Source of the DNA: an uncultured Aquimarina sp.
Lineage (GTDB): Bacteria; Bacteroidota; Bacteroidia; Flavobacteriales; Flavobacteriaceae
Direction: 5' to 3'
Assembly: GCA_947503835.1 (NCBI GenBank)
Contig: CANNFM010000005.1
Location: forward strand, 234,538 to 298,537
DNA length: 64,000 nucleotides
Made by a program: the position numbers and the translations under genes. The notes under the pieces were generated by a model, which ran no database searches, was not told the origin of the DNA, and saw only the letters and a program-made list of their open reading frames with translations. Below are positions 37,686-45,998 of this stretch, piece by piece (position 1 is the stretch's first letter; each line of letters starts with the position of its first letter).

Positions 37686-38042
37686 TTATTTTTTTTCTTC
37701 GATTACTTTTAAAATTTCTCTTAATTCATCTGCCGTAATTTTTTCTTCTTTTGCGAAAAATGAAACCATATTTTTATATGAGTTATTAAAATATTGGGTC
37801 ATTGCCTTATTAACAAAAAGGCTTCGGTATTCTTCCTTGGTCACAATAGGAAAATATTGATGTGTTTTCCCGAAAGCCTGATGGTCTACATATCCTTTCT
37901 CCTCTAGATTACGTATGATAGTGGATACTGTATTGTAGTGTATCGTATTATTAAGTTCTGCCTGCACTTCTTTTGCAAAAGCTTTTTTTAGCTTCCATAT
38001 GGCTTGCATGATTTCTTCTTCTTTATTTGTGAGTTTTTCCAT
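37686..38042 (-). CDS. BlaI/MecI/CopY family transcriptional repressor
   Basis: A 118-residue winged-helix repressor normally removed by proteolysis when its M56 partner is activated. The helix-turn-helix covers about residues 1-70, with LTNKEEEIMQAIW and NTVSTIIRNLEEKGYV. The C-terminal half is the dimerisation region. I start it at the ATG at 38042; the upstream in-frame TTG at 38066 overlaps the -7 promoter element, so it cannot be the start if that promoter is used. It precedes blaR1 by 3 bases. Confidence 0.9.
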   Translation of the reverse strand: MEKLTNKEEEIMQAIWKLKKAFAKEVQAELNNTIHYNTVSTIIRNLEEKGYVDHQAFGKTHQYFPIVTKEEYRSLFVNKAMTQYFNNSYKNMVSFFAKEEKITADELREILKVIEEKK

Positions 38043-38063
38043 AAGGATCTTGTTTAAGAGGTT

Positions 38064-38094
38064 CAAATCTATAACTATAATTCTAGTTATACAA
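38064..38094 (-). promoter_or_regulatory. blaI-blaR1 promoter
   Basis: On the minus strand TTG (38092-38094) and TAGATTTG (38064-38071) are 20 bases apart, a full match to the flavobacterial promoter. It lies 21 bases before the blaI ATG and is interleaved with the operator dyads. Confidence 0.7.
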
Positions 38095-38128
38095 CTATTT
38101 TTATAGTTATGTAACTATTTTTATAGTT
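38071..38128 (-). promoter_or_regulatory. Triple-dyad BlaI operator
   Basis: Three inverted repeats lie in a row: ATAACTA-TAATTC-TAGTTAT (38071-38090), then two copies of AACTATTTTTATAGTT (38093-38108 and 38113-38128), the last two exactly 20 bases apart. The first fills the space between the -7 and -33 elements, as expected for autorepression by BlaI. Confidence 0.7.
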
Positions 38129-38219
38129 TTTAATTAAATTTAAAAGCTTCATTACTTTTTTTTGTGATCTCTGTAAACTCCCAAATACTTATTTTATATT
38201 CGCAGGCAAATAGTAAACT

Positions 38220-39173
38220 ATGATGTTAAGTATACTTTATGTGTTAATAGGTCTTGTTCTTCTGGTGGTAGGAGGAGAGTTTCTGGTTAGATCTTCTGTG
38301 GCATTATCTTTTAGACTTAAACTCTCTAAGATGGTTATTGGTTTAACTGTGGTTTCTTTTGCCACATCTGCTCCAGAGCTATTGGTAAGTATACAAGCTG
38401 CATTAGATGGATTATCTGATATATCTTTAGGTAATGTTGTTGGGTCTAATATAGCCAATATTGGACTGGTGTTAGGGATTACAGCAATTATTGGCCCATT
38501 AGCTATAGATAGAGATTTTTATAAATTTAACTGGCCGGTAATGGTATTGCTGTCTTTTGCTTTATTTGTTCTTTTGGGTAATGATGGGGTGTTAAGTCAG
38601 TTAGAAGGGCTTGCGTTATTCTTGTCATTGTTGTTGTATCTTTTTCTTTTGATTAGAAGATCTAGAAAATTTTCGGATACAATGCTTGAAGAAGTTGATG
38701 ATTCTCTTCAAAAGACATCAAATTTTAAAATTTTTGTTTGGTTAGTAATAGGAGGATGTGCTCTTTATTTTGGATCAGAGTTATTGGTTAATGGCGCCGA
38801 AACTATTGCTTTAAAAATGGGAGTTAGTGAAGGTGTAATAGCAGTAACTCTTATTGCTGTAGGTACAAGTGTTCCCGAGTTAGCGGCTTCCGTTATTGCA
38901 GCACTTAAACAAGAAAAAGCTATTTCTTTAGGAAATCTAATAGGATCTAATATTTTTAATATTGCTTCTGTACTGGGTATTACGGCAATGATTCAGCCCA
39001 TAGCTGTAAAAGATGAAAGTCTAATGAATGTGAATATATATTGGATGCTTAGTTTTGCAATGATTCTACTTCCTTTAGCTTTTATACCCAAAAGAATGAT
39101 TATCGGTCGGCCTAAAGGTGTTTTTATTTTTGCTGCGTATTGCATTTTTATAGCATTGGTATTTATGAAGTAA
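38220..39173 (+). CDS. Calcium/sodium antiporter (YrbG/CaCA family)
   Basis: A 317-residue inner-membrane protein with about ten hydrophobic segments arranged as two inverted halves. Each half carries an alpha-repeat: GLTVVSFATSAPELLVSI with LGNVVGSNIANIGLVLG, and TLIAVGTSVPELAASV with LGNLIGSNIFNIASVLG. These are the ion-binding repeats of K+-independent Na+/Ca2+ exchangers. It probably extrudes calcium. It is a single gene with a strong terminator after it. Confidence 0.93.
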   Translation: MMLSILYVLIGLVLLVVGGEFLVRSSVALSFRLKLSKMVIGLTVVSFATSAPELLVSIQAALDGLSDISLGNVVGSNIANIGLVLGITAIIGPLAIDRDFYKFNWPVMVLLSFALFVLLGNDGVLSQLEGLALFLSLLLYLFLLIRRSRKFSDTMLEEVDDSLQKTSNFKIFVWLVIGGCALYFGSELLVNGAETIALKMGVSEGVIAVTLIAVGTSVPELAASVIAALKQEKAISLGNLIGSNIFNIASVLGITAMIQPIAVKDESLMNVNIYWMLSFAMILLPLAFIPKRMIIGRPKGVFIFAAYCIFIALVFMK

Positions 39174-39200
39174 ATAAGTAGACTATTATAAATTCTACAA

Positions 39201-39235
39201 AAAAAACCTCTGAAGAATTTCTTCAGAGGTTTTTT
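39201..39235. terminator. Bidirectional terminator between antiporter and glnA
   Basis: AAAAAACCTCTGAAG and CTTCAGAGGTTTTTT form a perfect 15-base stem with a 5-base loop, serving both convergent genes. Confidence 0.9.
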
Positions 39236-39273
39236 AGCGTTTAACCAACATCGTTAGTTAGTTCAAAGTATTG

Positions 39274-40299
39274 TTATGCTAGTATAGCTGATACATCTGC
39301 AGTTTTAACAGTTTTAACAATTCTAGCTGCAATTTTGTACGGATCACCATTAGAGGCTGGGCGTCGATCTTCTAACCAACCTTTCCAACCGTTTTCTACA
39401 GTGATGATAGGAATTCTTATAGAAGCTCCTCTATCAGATACACCATAAGAGAATTCGTTGATAGATTGTGTTTCATGTTCTCCCGTTAGTCTTTGGTCAT
39501 TAAACTCACCATAAACAGCAATATGCTCTTTAGTAACTGGTCTAAAAGCTTCACAAATAGTTTCGTAAACTTCTTTAGAACCACATGTTCTTAATACTTC
39601 ATTAGAGAAGTTTGCATGCATTCCAGAGCCATTCCAGTCTCCTTTAATAGGTTTTGGGTGATAATCGATATAGTATCCATATTTTTCTGTAAGACGATCT
39701 AATAAGTATCTGGCTACCCATATCTCATCTCCAGCTTTTTTGGCTCCTTTAGAAAATAATTGAAATTCCCATTGTCCACTAGCTACTTCTTGGTTGATTC
39801 CTTCAAAGTTAAGCCCTGCATCAATACAAAGATCAGCATGCTCTTCAACAAAATCTCTACCATGAGTATTTCTTCCTCCTACAGAACAGTAGTACATTCC
39901 TTGTGGTCCAGGATAACCACCAACAGGGAAACCTAATGGTAACTGTGTGTTCTTATCCATAATAAAGTATTCTTGCTCAAAACCAAACCAGAAATCATTG
40001 TCATTATCATCAATAGTGGCTCTAGCATTTGATTCATGAGGAGAACCATCAGCGTTTAAAACCTCTGTCATTACCAAATATCCATTTCTTCTTGTTGGAT
40101 CTGGAAAAATTGCAACAGGCTTTAATAAACAGTCAGAAGAACCACCTTCTGCTTGTCTGGTAGAACTACCGTCAAAAGACCAAGTTGGGCAATCTTCAAG
40201 CTTTCCGCTAAAATTTTCTTCAACTTTTGTTTTACTTCTTAGATTAGCGGTTGGCTTATAACCATCTAACCAAATATACTCTAATTTTGATTTACTCAT
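39274..40299 (-). CDS. glnA: Glutamine synthetase, beta-grasp type (GSII-like)
   Basis: A 341-residue ATP-dependent glutamate-ammonia ligase of the short, eukaryote-like GSII type. It shows LEYIWLDGYKPTANLRSKTK at the N terminus, WSFDGSSTRQA, the EQEYF metal-binding block and the ATP-binding NGSGMHANFS. Then come GEHETQSINEFSYGVSDRGAS and the C-terminal EDRRPASNGDPY. I start at the ATG at 40299, because the longer in-frame start (40338) overlaps a -7 promoter element. It is divergent from the unrelated-type GSIII gene glnN, with shared regulatory dyads between them. Confidence 0.95.
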   Translation of the reverse strand: MSKSKLEYIWLDGYKPTANLRSKTKVEENFSGKLEDCPTWSFDGSSTRQAEGGSSDCLLKPVAIFPDPTRRNGYLVMTEVLNADGSPHESNARATIDDNDNDFWFGFEQEYFIMDKNTQLPLGFPVGGYPGPQGMYYCSVGGRNTHGRDFVEEHADLCIDAGLNFEGINQEVASGQWEFQLFSKGAKKAGDEIWVARYLLDRLTEKYGYYIDYHPKPIKGDWNGSGMHANFSNEVLRTCGSKEVYETICEAFRPVTKEHIAVYGEFNDQRLTGEHETQSINEFSYGVSDRGASIRIPIITVENGWKGWLEDRRPASNGDPYKIAARIVKTVKTADVSAILA

Positions 40300-40335
40300 A
40301 ATTAACACTTTATAAATTGAACTCTGTATAGAGGA

Positions 40336-40343
40336 CAAATTTA
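40336..40343 (-). promoter_or_regulatory. glnA -7 element
   Basis: TAAATTTG on the minus strand, matching TAnnTTTG, 36 bases before the chosen start. No TTG lies at the ideal distance. It decides against the longer start at 40338. Confidence 0.5.
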
Positions 40344-40374
40344 GTTTTCTTTTTTATAAACATAAAAAAAACAA

Positions 40375-40431
40375 GGGGTTAAAGTTGATTTATCACCTAA
40401 ATTTTATTAACCCCCTACTTTTTTAGGGGGT
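40375..40431. promoter_or_regulatory. Overlapping GGGG/CCCC dyads between the two glutamine synthetase genes
   Basis: GGGGTTAA (40375-40382) pairs with TTAACCCC (40407-40414), while ACCCCCTA (40410-40417) pairs perfectly with TAGGGGGT (40424-40431). The middle arms overlap, so only one pairing can form at a time. As both candidate -7 elements lie outside this stretch, an operator shared by the divergent genes is more likely than an attenuator. Confidence 0.5.
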
Positions 40432-40493
40432 ATTTTTAAATATATTCAATTTTAAAAGAGTATATTTTTCATATTAACAATAAAAACTTGTTT

Positions 40494-40501
40494 TATATTT
40501 G
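40494..40501 (+). promoter_or_regulatory. glnN -7 element
   Basis: TATATTTG matches TAnnTTTG and lies 19 bases before the chosen glnN start at 40521. It rules out the in-frame ATG at 40488 as the start. Confidence 0.6.
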
Positions 40502-40520
40502 TAATAAAACTCACTCAATT

Positions 40521-42707
40521 ATGTCAACACTAAGATTTCAAGCCTTAAAAGAAACGTTAAATCGTGATTATGTGGTAGTTAATGAAACAGAACGACGTTC
40601 TGTTCTGTTTGGAGAAAATGTTTTTAATCAGGCAACGATGTTACAGTCTTTAACTAAGGATGCTTACAATAGTGTAATGGATGCCATTGAGAGTGGAGCT
40701 AAGATTGATCGTAAAATAGCAGATCAAATTGCCTCTGCAATGAAAGATTGGGCATTGTCTAAAGGAGTAACACATTATACACATTGGTTTCAGCCGCTTA
40801 CAGGTGCTACCGCAGAGAAGCATGATGCTTTTTTCGAAACCATCGGTGATGGGAAGGCGATAGAAAGATTTGGAGGAGGACAGTTAGTACAGCAAGAACC
40901 AGACGCTTCTTCTTTTCCGCATGGCGGAATTCGAAACACTTTCGAAGCACGAGGATATACCGCTTGGGATCCTACCTCGCCAGCTTTTATTTATGGAACA
41001 ACTTTGTCTATTCCTACTGTTTTTGTGGCATATACAGGCGAAGCTCTGGATTATAAAACCCCATTGTTAAGGGCATTACAAGCTGTAGATCACGCAGCAA
41101 CAGCTGTAGCAAAATATTTTGATAAAAATGTAAAAAAGGTGAATGCTTCTTTGGGTTGGGAGCAGGAGTACTTTTTGATTGATAGTGCTTTAGCATATTC
41201 AAGGCCAGATATTGTTATGACAGGAAGAACACTTCTTGGGCATTCTTCGGCAAAAGGTCAACAGCTAGATGATCATTATTTTGGAAGTATCCCTACCAGA
41301 GCTCTAAATTATATGATGGATTTGGAAATCGAATGTATGAAACTTGGTATTCCGGTTAAAACGAGACATAATGAAGTTGCTCCAAATCAATTTGAGTTAG
41401 CACCTATATATGAGGAAACAAACTTAGCAGTAGATCATAACTCCTTACTTATGGATGTTATGGAGAAGGTTGCGGCCAGACATAATTTAAAAGTGTTATT
41501 GCATGAGAAACCTTTTGCAGGGGTGAATGGATCTGGAAAGCATAACAACTGGTCTTTAGGAACTAATACAGGTGTTAATTTATTAGGTCCTGGTAAAACT
41601 CCAATGAGCAATCTTCAGTTTTTAACGTTTTTCATTAATACAATCAAAGCGATTAATGATAATGAAGAGTTAATGAGAGCAGGAATAGCCTCTGCTAGTA
41701 ATGACCATCGTTTGGGTGCAAATGAAGCTCCGCCGGCAATTATGTCTGTGTTTATAGGTGAACAATTAACGGCTGTACTAAAAGAATTAGAAGGAGTTAC
41801 AGATGGTAAATTGTCACCACAAGAGAAAACAGATCTTAAGTTAAATGTAGTAGGAAAAATACCAGAAATCTTATTAGATAATACCGATCGTAACCGAACT
41901 TCGCCATTTGCTTTTACAGGAAATAAATTTGAGTTTAGAGCGGTTGGTTCTAAGGCAAACTGTGCTAATCCGATGACTATCCTTAATACTATTGTTGCTA
42001 AGCAATTAGTTGATTTTAAGAAAGAAGTTGATGCTTTGATAGATAAAAAAGGATTGAAAAAAGATGAGGCTATTTTTAATGTTTTAAGAGAGTATATAAA
42101 GAGGTCTAAAAATATTCTTTTTGAAGGGAATGGATATAGTGATGAGTGGGAAAAAGAAGCTAAAAAGAGAAAATTAAGTAACAACAAAACAACTCCAGAG
42201 GCATTAAAAGCAAAAGTTTCTAAAGAAAATATAGCGCTGTTTGAAAAAATGGGAGTAATGAATAAGACAGAAGCCGAAGCTCGTTATGAAATTGAGATTG
42301 AAGAGTATGCCCTAAGAATTCAAATAGAAGGTCGTGTACTGGGAGATATTGCCCGTAACCATGTTATTCCGACGGCTATTAGATATCAAAATATGTTGAT
42401 TAATAATGTTTCTGGTTTAAAAGAGCTTTACGATAAGGATTTTAAAAAATATGCAAAAGAACAAATGGAGATAATCGAAGAAATCTCTGGGCATATAGGT
42501 AAAATTAATACCAAAGTAAATGAAATGACAGAGGAGCGAAGAAAAGCTAACAAGTTGTCAGATTCAGAACAGAAAGCAAATGATTATTGTAATAAGGTAA
42601 AACCTTTATTTGATGAAATTAGATATAGTTGTGATAAATTAGAATTACTTGTTGATGATGAGTTATGGCCTTTGACCAAATATAGAGAGTTGCTTTTTAC
42701 ACGATAA
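40521..42707 (+). CDS. glnN: Glutamine synthetase type III
   Basis: A 728-residue GSIII, the large glutamine synthetase common in Bacteroidota and cyanobacteria, making glutamine from glutamate, ammonia and ATP. Typical blocks are FGENVFN and THWFQPLTGATAEKHDAF near the N terminus, GWEQEYFLID, KTRHNEVAPNQFELAP, the ATP-binding NGSGKHNNWSLGTN, and FEFRAVGS. The C-terminal ~150 residues form the helical extension specific to the family. It starts with MSTLRFQALK. It is divergent from glnA, and the pair probably shares nitrogen-dependent control through the dyads between them. Confidence 0.96.
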   Translation: MSTLRFQALKETLNRDYVVVNETERRSVLFGENVFNQATMLQSLTKDAYNSVMDAIESGAKIDRKIADQIASAMKDWALSKGVTHYTHWFQPLTGATAEKHDAFFETIGDGKAIERFGGGQLVQQEPDASSFPHGGIRNTFEARGYTAWDPTSPAFIYGTTLSIPTVFVAYTGEALDYKTPLLRALQAVDHAATAVAKYFDKNVKKVNASLGWEQEYFLIDSALAYSRPDIVMTGRTLLGHSSAKGQQLDDHYFGSIPTRALNYMMDLEIECMKLGIPVKTRHNEVAPNQFELAPIYEETNLAVDHNSLLMDVMEKVAARHNLKVLLHEKPFAGVNGSGKHNNWSLGTNTGVNLLGPGKTPMSNLQFLTFFINTIKAINDNEELMRAGIASASNDHRLGANEAPPAIMSVFIGEQLTAVLKELEGVTDGKLSPQEKTDLKLNVVGKIPEILLDNTDRNRTSPFAFTGNKFEFRAVGSKANCANPMTILNTIVAKQLVDFKKEVDALIDKKGLKKDEAIFNVLREYIKRSKNILFEGNGYSDEWEKEAKKRKLSNNKTTPEALKAKVSKENIALFEKMGVMNKTEAEARYEIEIEEYALRIQIEGRVLGDIARNHVIPTAIRYQNMLINNVSGLKELYDKDFKKYAKEQMEIIEEISGHIGKINTKVNEMTEERRKANKLSDSEQKANDYCNKVKPLFDEIRYSCDKLELLVDDELWPLTKYRELLFTR

Positions 42708-42784
42708 AGTAAGAATTAACTGACGAAGACCGTTTTTGTATTATTTTTAACAAAAAAAATATATTTGTTAAATCCTTTTAAACT

Positions 42785-42820
42785 CGTAATAATATACTCA
42801 TATTACGGTTTTTCCGTAAC
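42785..42820 (+). promoter_or_regulatory. Cluster of CGTAA half-sites upstream of the curli operon
   Basis: CGTAATA (42785-42791) and TATTACG (42801-42807) form an inverted repeat, and TTACGG-TTTTT-CCGTAA (42803-42819) forms a second one sharing the middle arm. A -7 element TAGATTTG lies at 42872-42879. The 328-base gap 42708-43035 holds no supportable gene. A curli regulator site is a plausible inference. Confidence 0.45.
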
Positions 42821-43035
42821 GCTTTTCATCGAATTGTTGCGAAATTCATAAAAATAGCCTTAATATTTTCATAGATTTGTCCCTGTCGTATGTTTATGAC
42901 AACACCCCTAAGATCTCCCCGAAAATACTTTTATACTGAATTGGAATTACAAGAATTAAGTTTTTTAACCTATTTCTTAATAGTATGGTTTTTAACAAAA
43001 AAGTAAACTCATTAATCACTTTAAATATATTACGT

Positions 43036-44625
43036 ATGAAAACAATGATTCTTAGTCTAGCGGCTTTATTAAGCGCATCAGTAGTCGTAGCGCAGGCAAA
43101 TGCTAGTAATGTAAGTCAAGAAGGGGAAGACAATATTGCCAATATTTCTCAAGTAGGAACCTCTAATTCTTCTATGACAATTCAAGATGGAGGAGGAAAT
43201 AATGCAGAAGCTATTCAGGGAGATGCATTTGATTCAAGAAATGGTATTGTAGAACAAACCCAAACCGGAGATAAAAATTCTGCTTTTGTAAAGCATGAAG
43301 AAGATGAAAACCAAGTGTATCAAATACAGGTTGGTAATGGAAATTCGGCTAGTGCCACTCAGAATTTGGCGTTTTTTGGAGGAGATAACTTTACTTTACA
43401 AGTTCAAGAAGGCGATGGTAATAATGCTGTGACTTCACAAGAAGGTCTGGGTAATTCAGCCTTTCAGGAACAATTTGGGGATGGTAATTCAGCTACATCT
43501 ACACAAGAAGGTGTAGATAATTTTAGTGACAGTTATCAAGAAGGAGCATTTAACACTGCTACTATAGCTCAAGTTGGAAGTACTAATGTTTCACAACAAA
43601 CTCAATTTGGAGAAGCAAATCTTGCTAATGCAGAGCAATGGGGAACAAACAATTTTGTGATCCAGGATCAACAAGGAGGAGGAAATCTTGCAACTTCTTT
43701 ACAAGGTAGTGCGGCTTTTGACTCTAGAGGAGGAGAAGTTCAACAAGTACAAATTGGTGATGAAAACGAAGCGTTTGCTAATCATGAAGAAGATAATAAC
43801 ACAATTCTTCAAGGTCAATTGGGAGATGCTAATAGCGCAAGTGCAGAGCAAAATTTAGGATCTTTTGGAGGAGATAACTTCTCTATCCAAATACAATCGG
43901 GTAACGGAAACACTGCAAGTGTATCACAAAATGGAAGCAATAATAGCGCTGATCAATTACAAATTGGAGATGAAAATGTTGTAACTGCTGTACAAAGTGG
44001 AACTAACAATGTTTCTGATCAGGATCAGAATGGTATAGGAAACCTTGCTGAGGTAACTCAAAATGGTGCTGATAATATAAATATCCAAGATCAATCAGGT
44101 AGTGGTAACGTAGCAACTTCTATCCAAGGAAGTTTCTTATTTGATTCTAGAGGTGGTACTGTAGATCAGTTTCAGTCTGGTGAAAGAAATAATGCATTCG
44201 CACAACACGAAGAAGATAATAATGTAGTTACTCAGACTCAATTAGGAAATGGGAATAGTGCTTCAGTTACACAAAATTTATTATTCTTTGGTGGTGATAA
44301 TTTTACACAACAATTTCAAATTGGAGATGGTAATATAGCAGAAGCTTCTCAAGAAGGTGATTTTGGAATAAACGGAGAGAATAATATTACTAGCCATATC
44401 CAATTAGGTGATGAGAATATAGCGATTACATCTCAAAATGGTGCAGGTAACATAAGTGATATTTTCCAATCAGGAAATGGAAACATAGCTGAAGACACTC
44501 AGTTTGGAACAGATAACTTTACATTTGTTACTCAGACTGGTGATGCTCATAGTAGTATAATTCTTCAAGTTGGATCTAATAATTCATCAGTAGTTACACA
44601 AACTAACGGTGCTGGAGGATTTTAG
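43036..44625 (+). CDS. Giant curlin-repeat amyloid subunit (CsgA-like)
   Basis: A 529-residue secreted fibre subunit. A signal peptide (1-20, ending VVAQA) is followed by about twenty curlin-type units of ~22 residues built on QxGxxNxAxxxQ, such as SQEGEDNIANISQVG. This is over three times the length of typical CsgA. Superimposed is a larger repeat present three times: DSRxG at residues 66, 229 and 370, HEED at 87, 250 and 391, and FGGDNF at about 114, 277 and 418. I chose the ATG at 43036 because it begins directly with the signal peptide; an in-frame ATG lies at 42985. It heads the curli operon and is probably the major amyloid subunit. Confidence 0.88.
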   Translation: MKTMILSLAALLSASVVVAQANASNVSQEGEDNIANISQVGTSNSSMTIQDGGGNNAEAIQGDAFDSRNGIVEQTQTGDKNSAFVKHEEDENQVYQIQVGNGNSASATQNLAFFGGDNFTLQVQEGDGNNAVTSQEGLGNSAFQEQFGDGNSATSTQEGVDNFSDSYQEGAFNTATIAQVGSTNVSQQTQFGEANLANAEQWGTNNFVIQDQQGGGNLATSLQGSAAFDSRGGEVQQVQIGDENEAFANHEEDNNTILQGQLGDANSASAEQNLGSFGGDNFSIQIQSGNGNTASVSQNGSNNSADQLQIGDENVVTAVQSGTNNVSDQDQNGIGNLAEVTQNGADNINIQDQSGSGNVATSIQGSFLFDSRGGTVDQFQSGERNNAFAQHEEDNNVVTQTQLGNGNSASVTQNLLFFGGDNFTQQFQIGDGNIAEASQEGDFGINGENNITSHIQLGDENIAITSQNGAGNISDIFQSGNGNIAEDTQFGTDNFTFVTQTGDAHSSIILQVGSNNSSVVTQTNGAGGF

Positions 44626-44655
44626 TAAGATTTGAATAAAATTTAATATCTTTAG

Positions 44656-44693
44656 AAGAGTTATGCTTGATCATATAGATAAGCATAACTCTT
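44656..44693 (+). terminator. Intra-operon hairpin after the major curlin gene
   Basis: AAGAGTTATGCTT and AAGCATAACTCTT form a perfect 13-base stem with a 12-base loop, followed by TCTTAGTTTTTT. It probably stops or trims most transcripts, so the subunit is made in excess over the secretion genes. Confidence 0.75.
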
Positions 44694-44717
44694 TCTTAGT
44701 TTTTTAATTCCGAAAAG

Positions 44718-45233
44718 ATGAAAAACACTATTTTATATTCATTAATGCTTGTTTTGCTTTCTACAGCAATTACATATGCACAGAGTAATGAAGAAGACCA
44801 AATTTCTGTTACAGATCAAGATAAATTTATAGCATTATCCCAAGTAGATAATCTATTATCGCAAGGAGCAAGAAATCAATCTTCTATTTCGGAAGGAATA
44901 AATTCTGTTTTTATTCAGCAAATAGGAGCTAATAATGCGGTTTTTTCTAGTATTGTTGCAGAATCTTCTGATATTAAAATTTTTCAGAATGGTAATGAAA
45001 ATACTGTCGAAATCAATGAATCTTCAAAAGAAATAGAAAAAGTAATTACTCAAAATGGTAATAATAATTCTGTAGTTGACTTTTCTTTTAACCCTGAAAT
45101 ATCTACAAACTTACAACTTCTTCAAGAAGGCGATAATTTGATTTTTGAACGTTTTGGAAGTAATGAATTATCCAAAAACCTTAAATTCAAAATGTCTGGA
45201 GATGCCAAAACGATAATAGTTAGAAGTTTTTAA
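44718..45233 (+). CDS. Minor curlin-like subunit (possible CsgB-type)
   Basis: A 171-residue secreted protein with signal peptide (1-21, ending ITYAQ). It contains a few degenerate curlin-like units, for example INSVFIQQIGANNAV, IKIFQNGNENTVEI and VITQNGNNNSVVDF, then a non-repetitive C-terminal part. Its size matches CsgB, the nucleator that anchors curli fibres, and its place between the major subunit and CsgE supports a fibre role. The repeats are too worn to be certain, and it could instead be a second structural subunit. Confidence 0.65.
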   Translation: MKNTILYSLMLVLLSTAITYAQSNEEDQISVTDQDKFIALSQVDNLLSQGARNQSSISEGINSVFIQQIGANNAVFSSIVAESSDIKIFQNGNENTVEINESSKEIEKVITQNGNNNSVVDFSFNPEISTNLQLLQEGDNLIFERFGSNELSKNLKFKMSGDAKTIIVRSF

Positions 45234-45257
45234 TTACCAATTATCCACTAAGAATGT

Positions 45258-45986
45258 ATGAAACTGAAACTCATCATACTTTTTACTTTGATTTTTCAGG
45301 TTTCTATAGGCCAGTTTGTTAACATTGATGTAACAGCTAAAATAAAGATAGAAACCATTGATGGTACTGTTTCTGTAATAAGTACCGCAACTAATACTAC
45401 AGAAGTTTATAAGAGCTTAAATTATGTGTTTACAGTTTTTAGAACCGATGCCCAAAATAATATATCAAAAAATAATCAAGAAGGTAGATTTACCTTAGAA
45501 GCTAATGAAAGTAAAGAACTATCAAAAGTTTCGATAAGTATAGAGGATACAGATAAAACAGTGGTGCTACTTTTGCTCATTTATGAAGAAGATGTAATTA
45601 TTGGAAAAGATCGTATAGCATTTAATGAGCCAATTAAAAAAAAACCTCAAAAAGTTGAAGAAGAAGAATCTGATGATGGATTGGAGTTAAAAGGGATAGT
45701 TATAGAAGAAACCAAAACCAAACCTGGCAGAGATTTTTATGAATTTTTCTATAATTCGTATTCGCTTAATCAAATAAACGGTAATAAAGTAGTAGGGGTA
45801 TTCGAGTCATTAAGTTTTGGCCGTACAACAATAATTCAAGTCAAAATAGAGGATAATGTCATTCATAAGTTTATAAGCAAACCAGACTTGGAATATTTAG
45901 AACAGATGTCTAAAATTTCAATTCGGAAAGTGTATAAATATTTCAAAGACCTCAAAAACCAGAAGAAAGATATTTTCCGATATTAA
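45258..45986 (+). CDS. csgE: CsgE-type curli assembly factor with CsgH-like N-terminal domain
   Basis: A 242-residue periplasmic protein. After a signal peptide (1-18), residues about 20-125 form a beta-sandwich-like domain with the pattern ...NNQEGRFTLEANESK..., which resembles CsgH, the curli chaperone/inhibitor of Alphaproteobacteria. A charged linker (130-145, KKKPQKVEEEESDDG) leads to the CsgE domain (about 147-238), with GIVIEETKTKPGRDFYEFFY. CsgE caps the CsgG channel and guides subunits into it. The fused layout differs from E. coli CsgE (about 130 residues). It is flanked by the minor subunit and csgF with short gaps. Confidence 0.85.
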   Translation: MKLKLIILFTLIFQVSIGQFVNIDVTAKIKIETIDGTVSVISTATNTTEVYKSLNYVFTVFRTDAQNNISKNNQEGRFTLEANESKELSKVSISIEDTDKTVVLLLLIYEEDVIIGKDRIAFNEPIKKKPQKVEEEESDDGLELKGIVIEETKTKPGRDFYEFFYNSYSLNQINGNKVVGVFESLSFGRTTIIQVKIEDNVIHKFISKPDLEYLEQMSKISIRKVYKYFKDLKNQKKDIFRY

Positions 45987-45998
45987 AAGTATGTAAGA

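Noticed and set aside
40375..40431. Transcription attenuator or riboswitch for glutamine synthetase
   Set aside because: Candidate -7 elements for both genes lie outside the dyads, so the structure would not be in either transcript; kept only as a possible operator.
41615..42187. 190-residue frame antisense to glnN
   Set aside because: It lies wholly inside glnN, has no signal or motif, and the glnN frame is strongly conserved.
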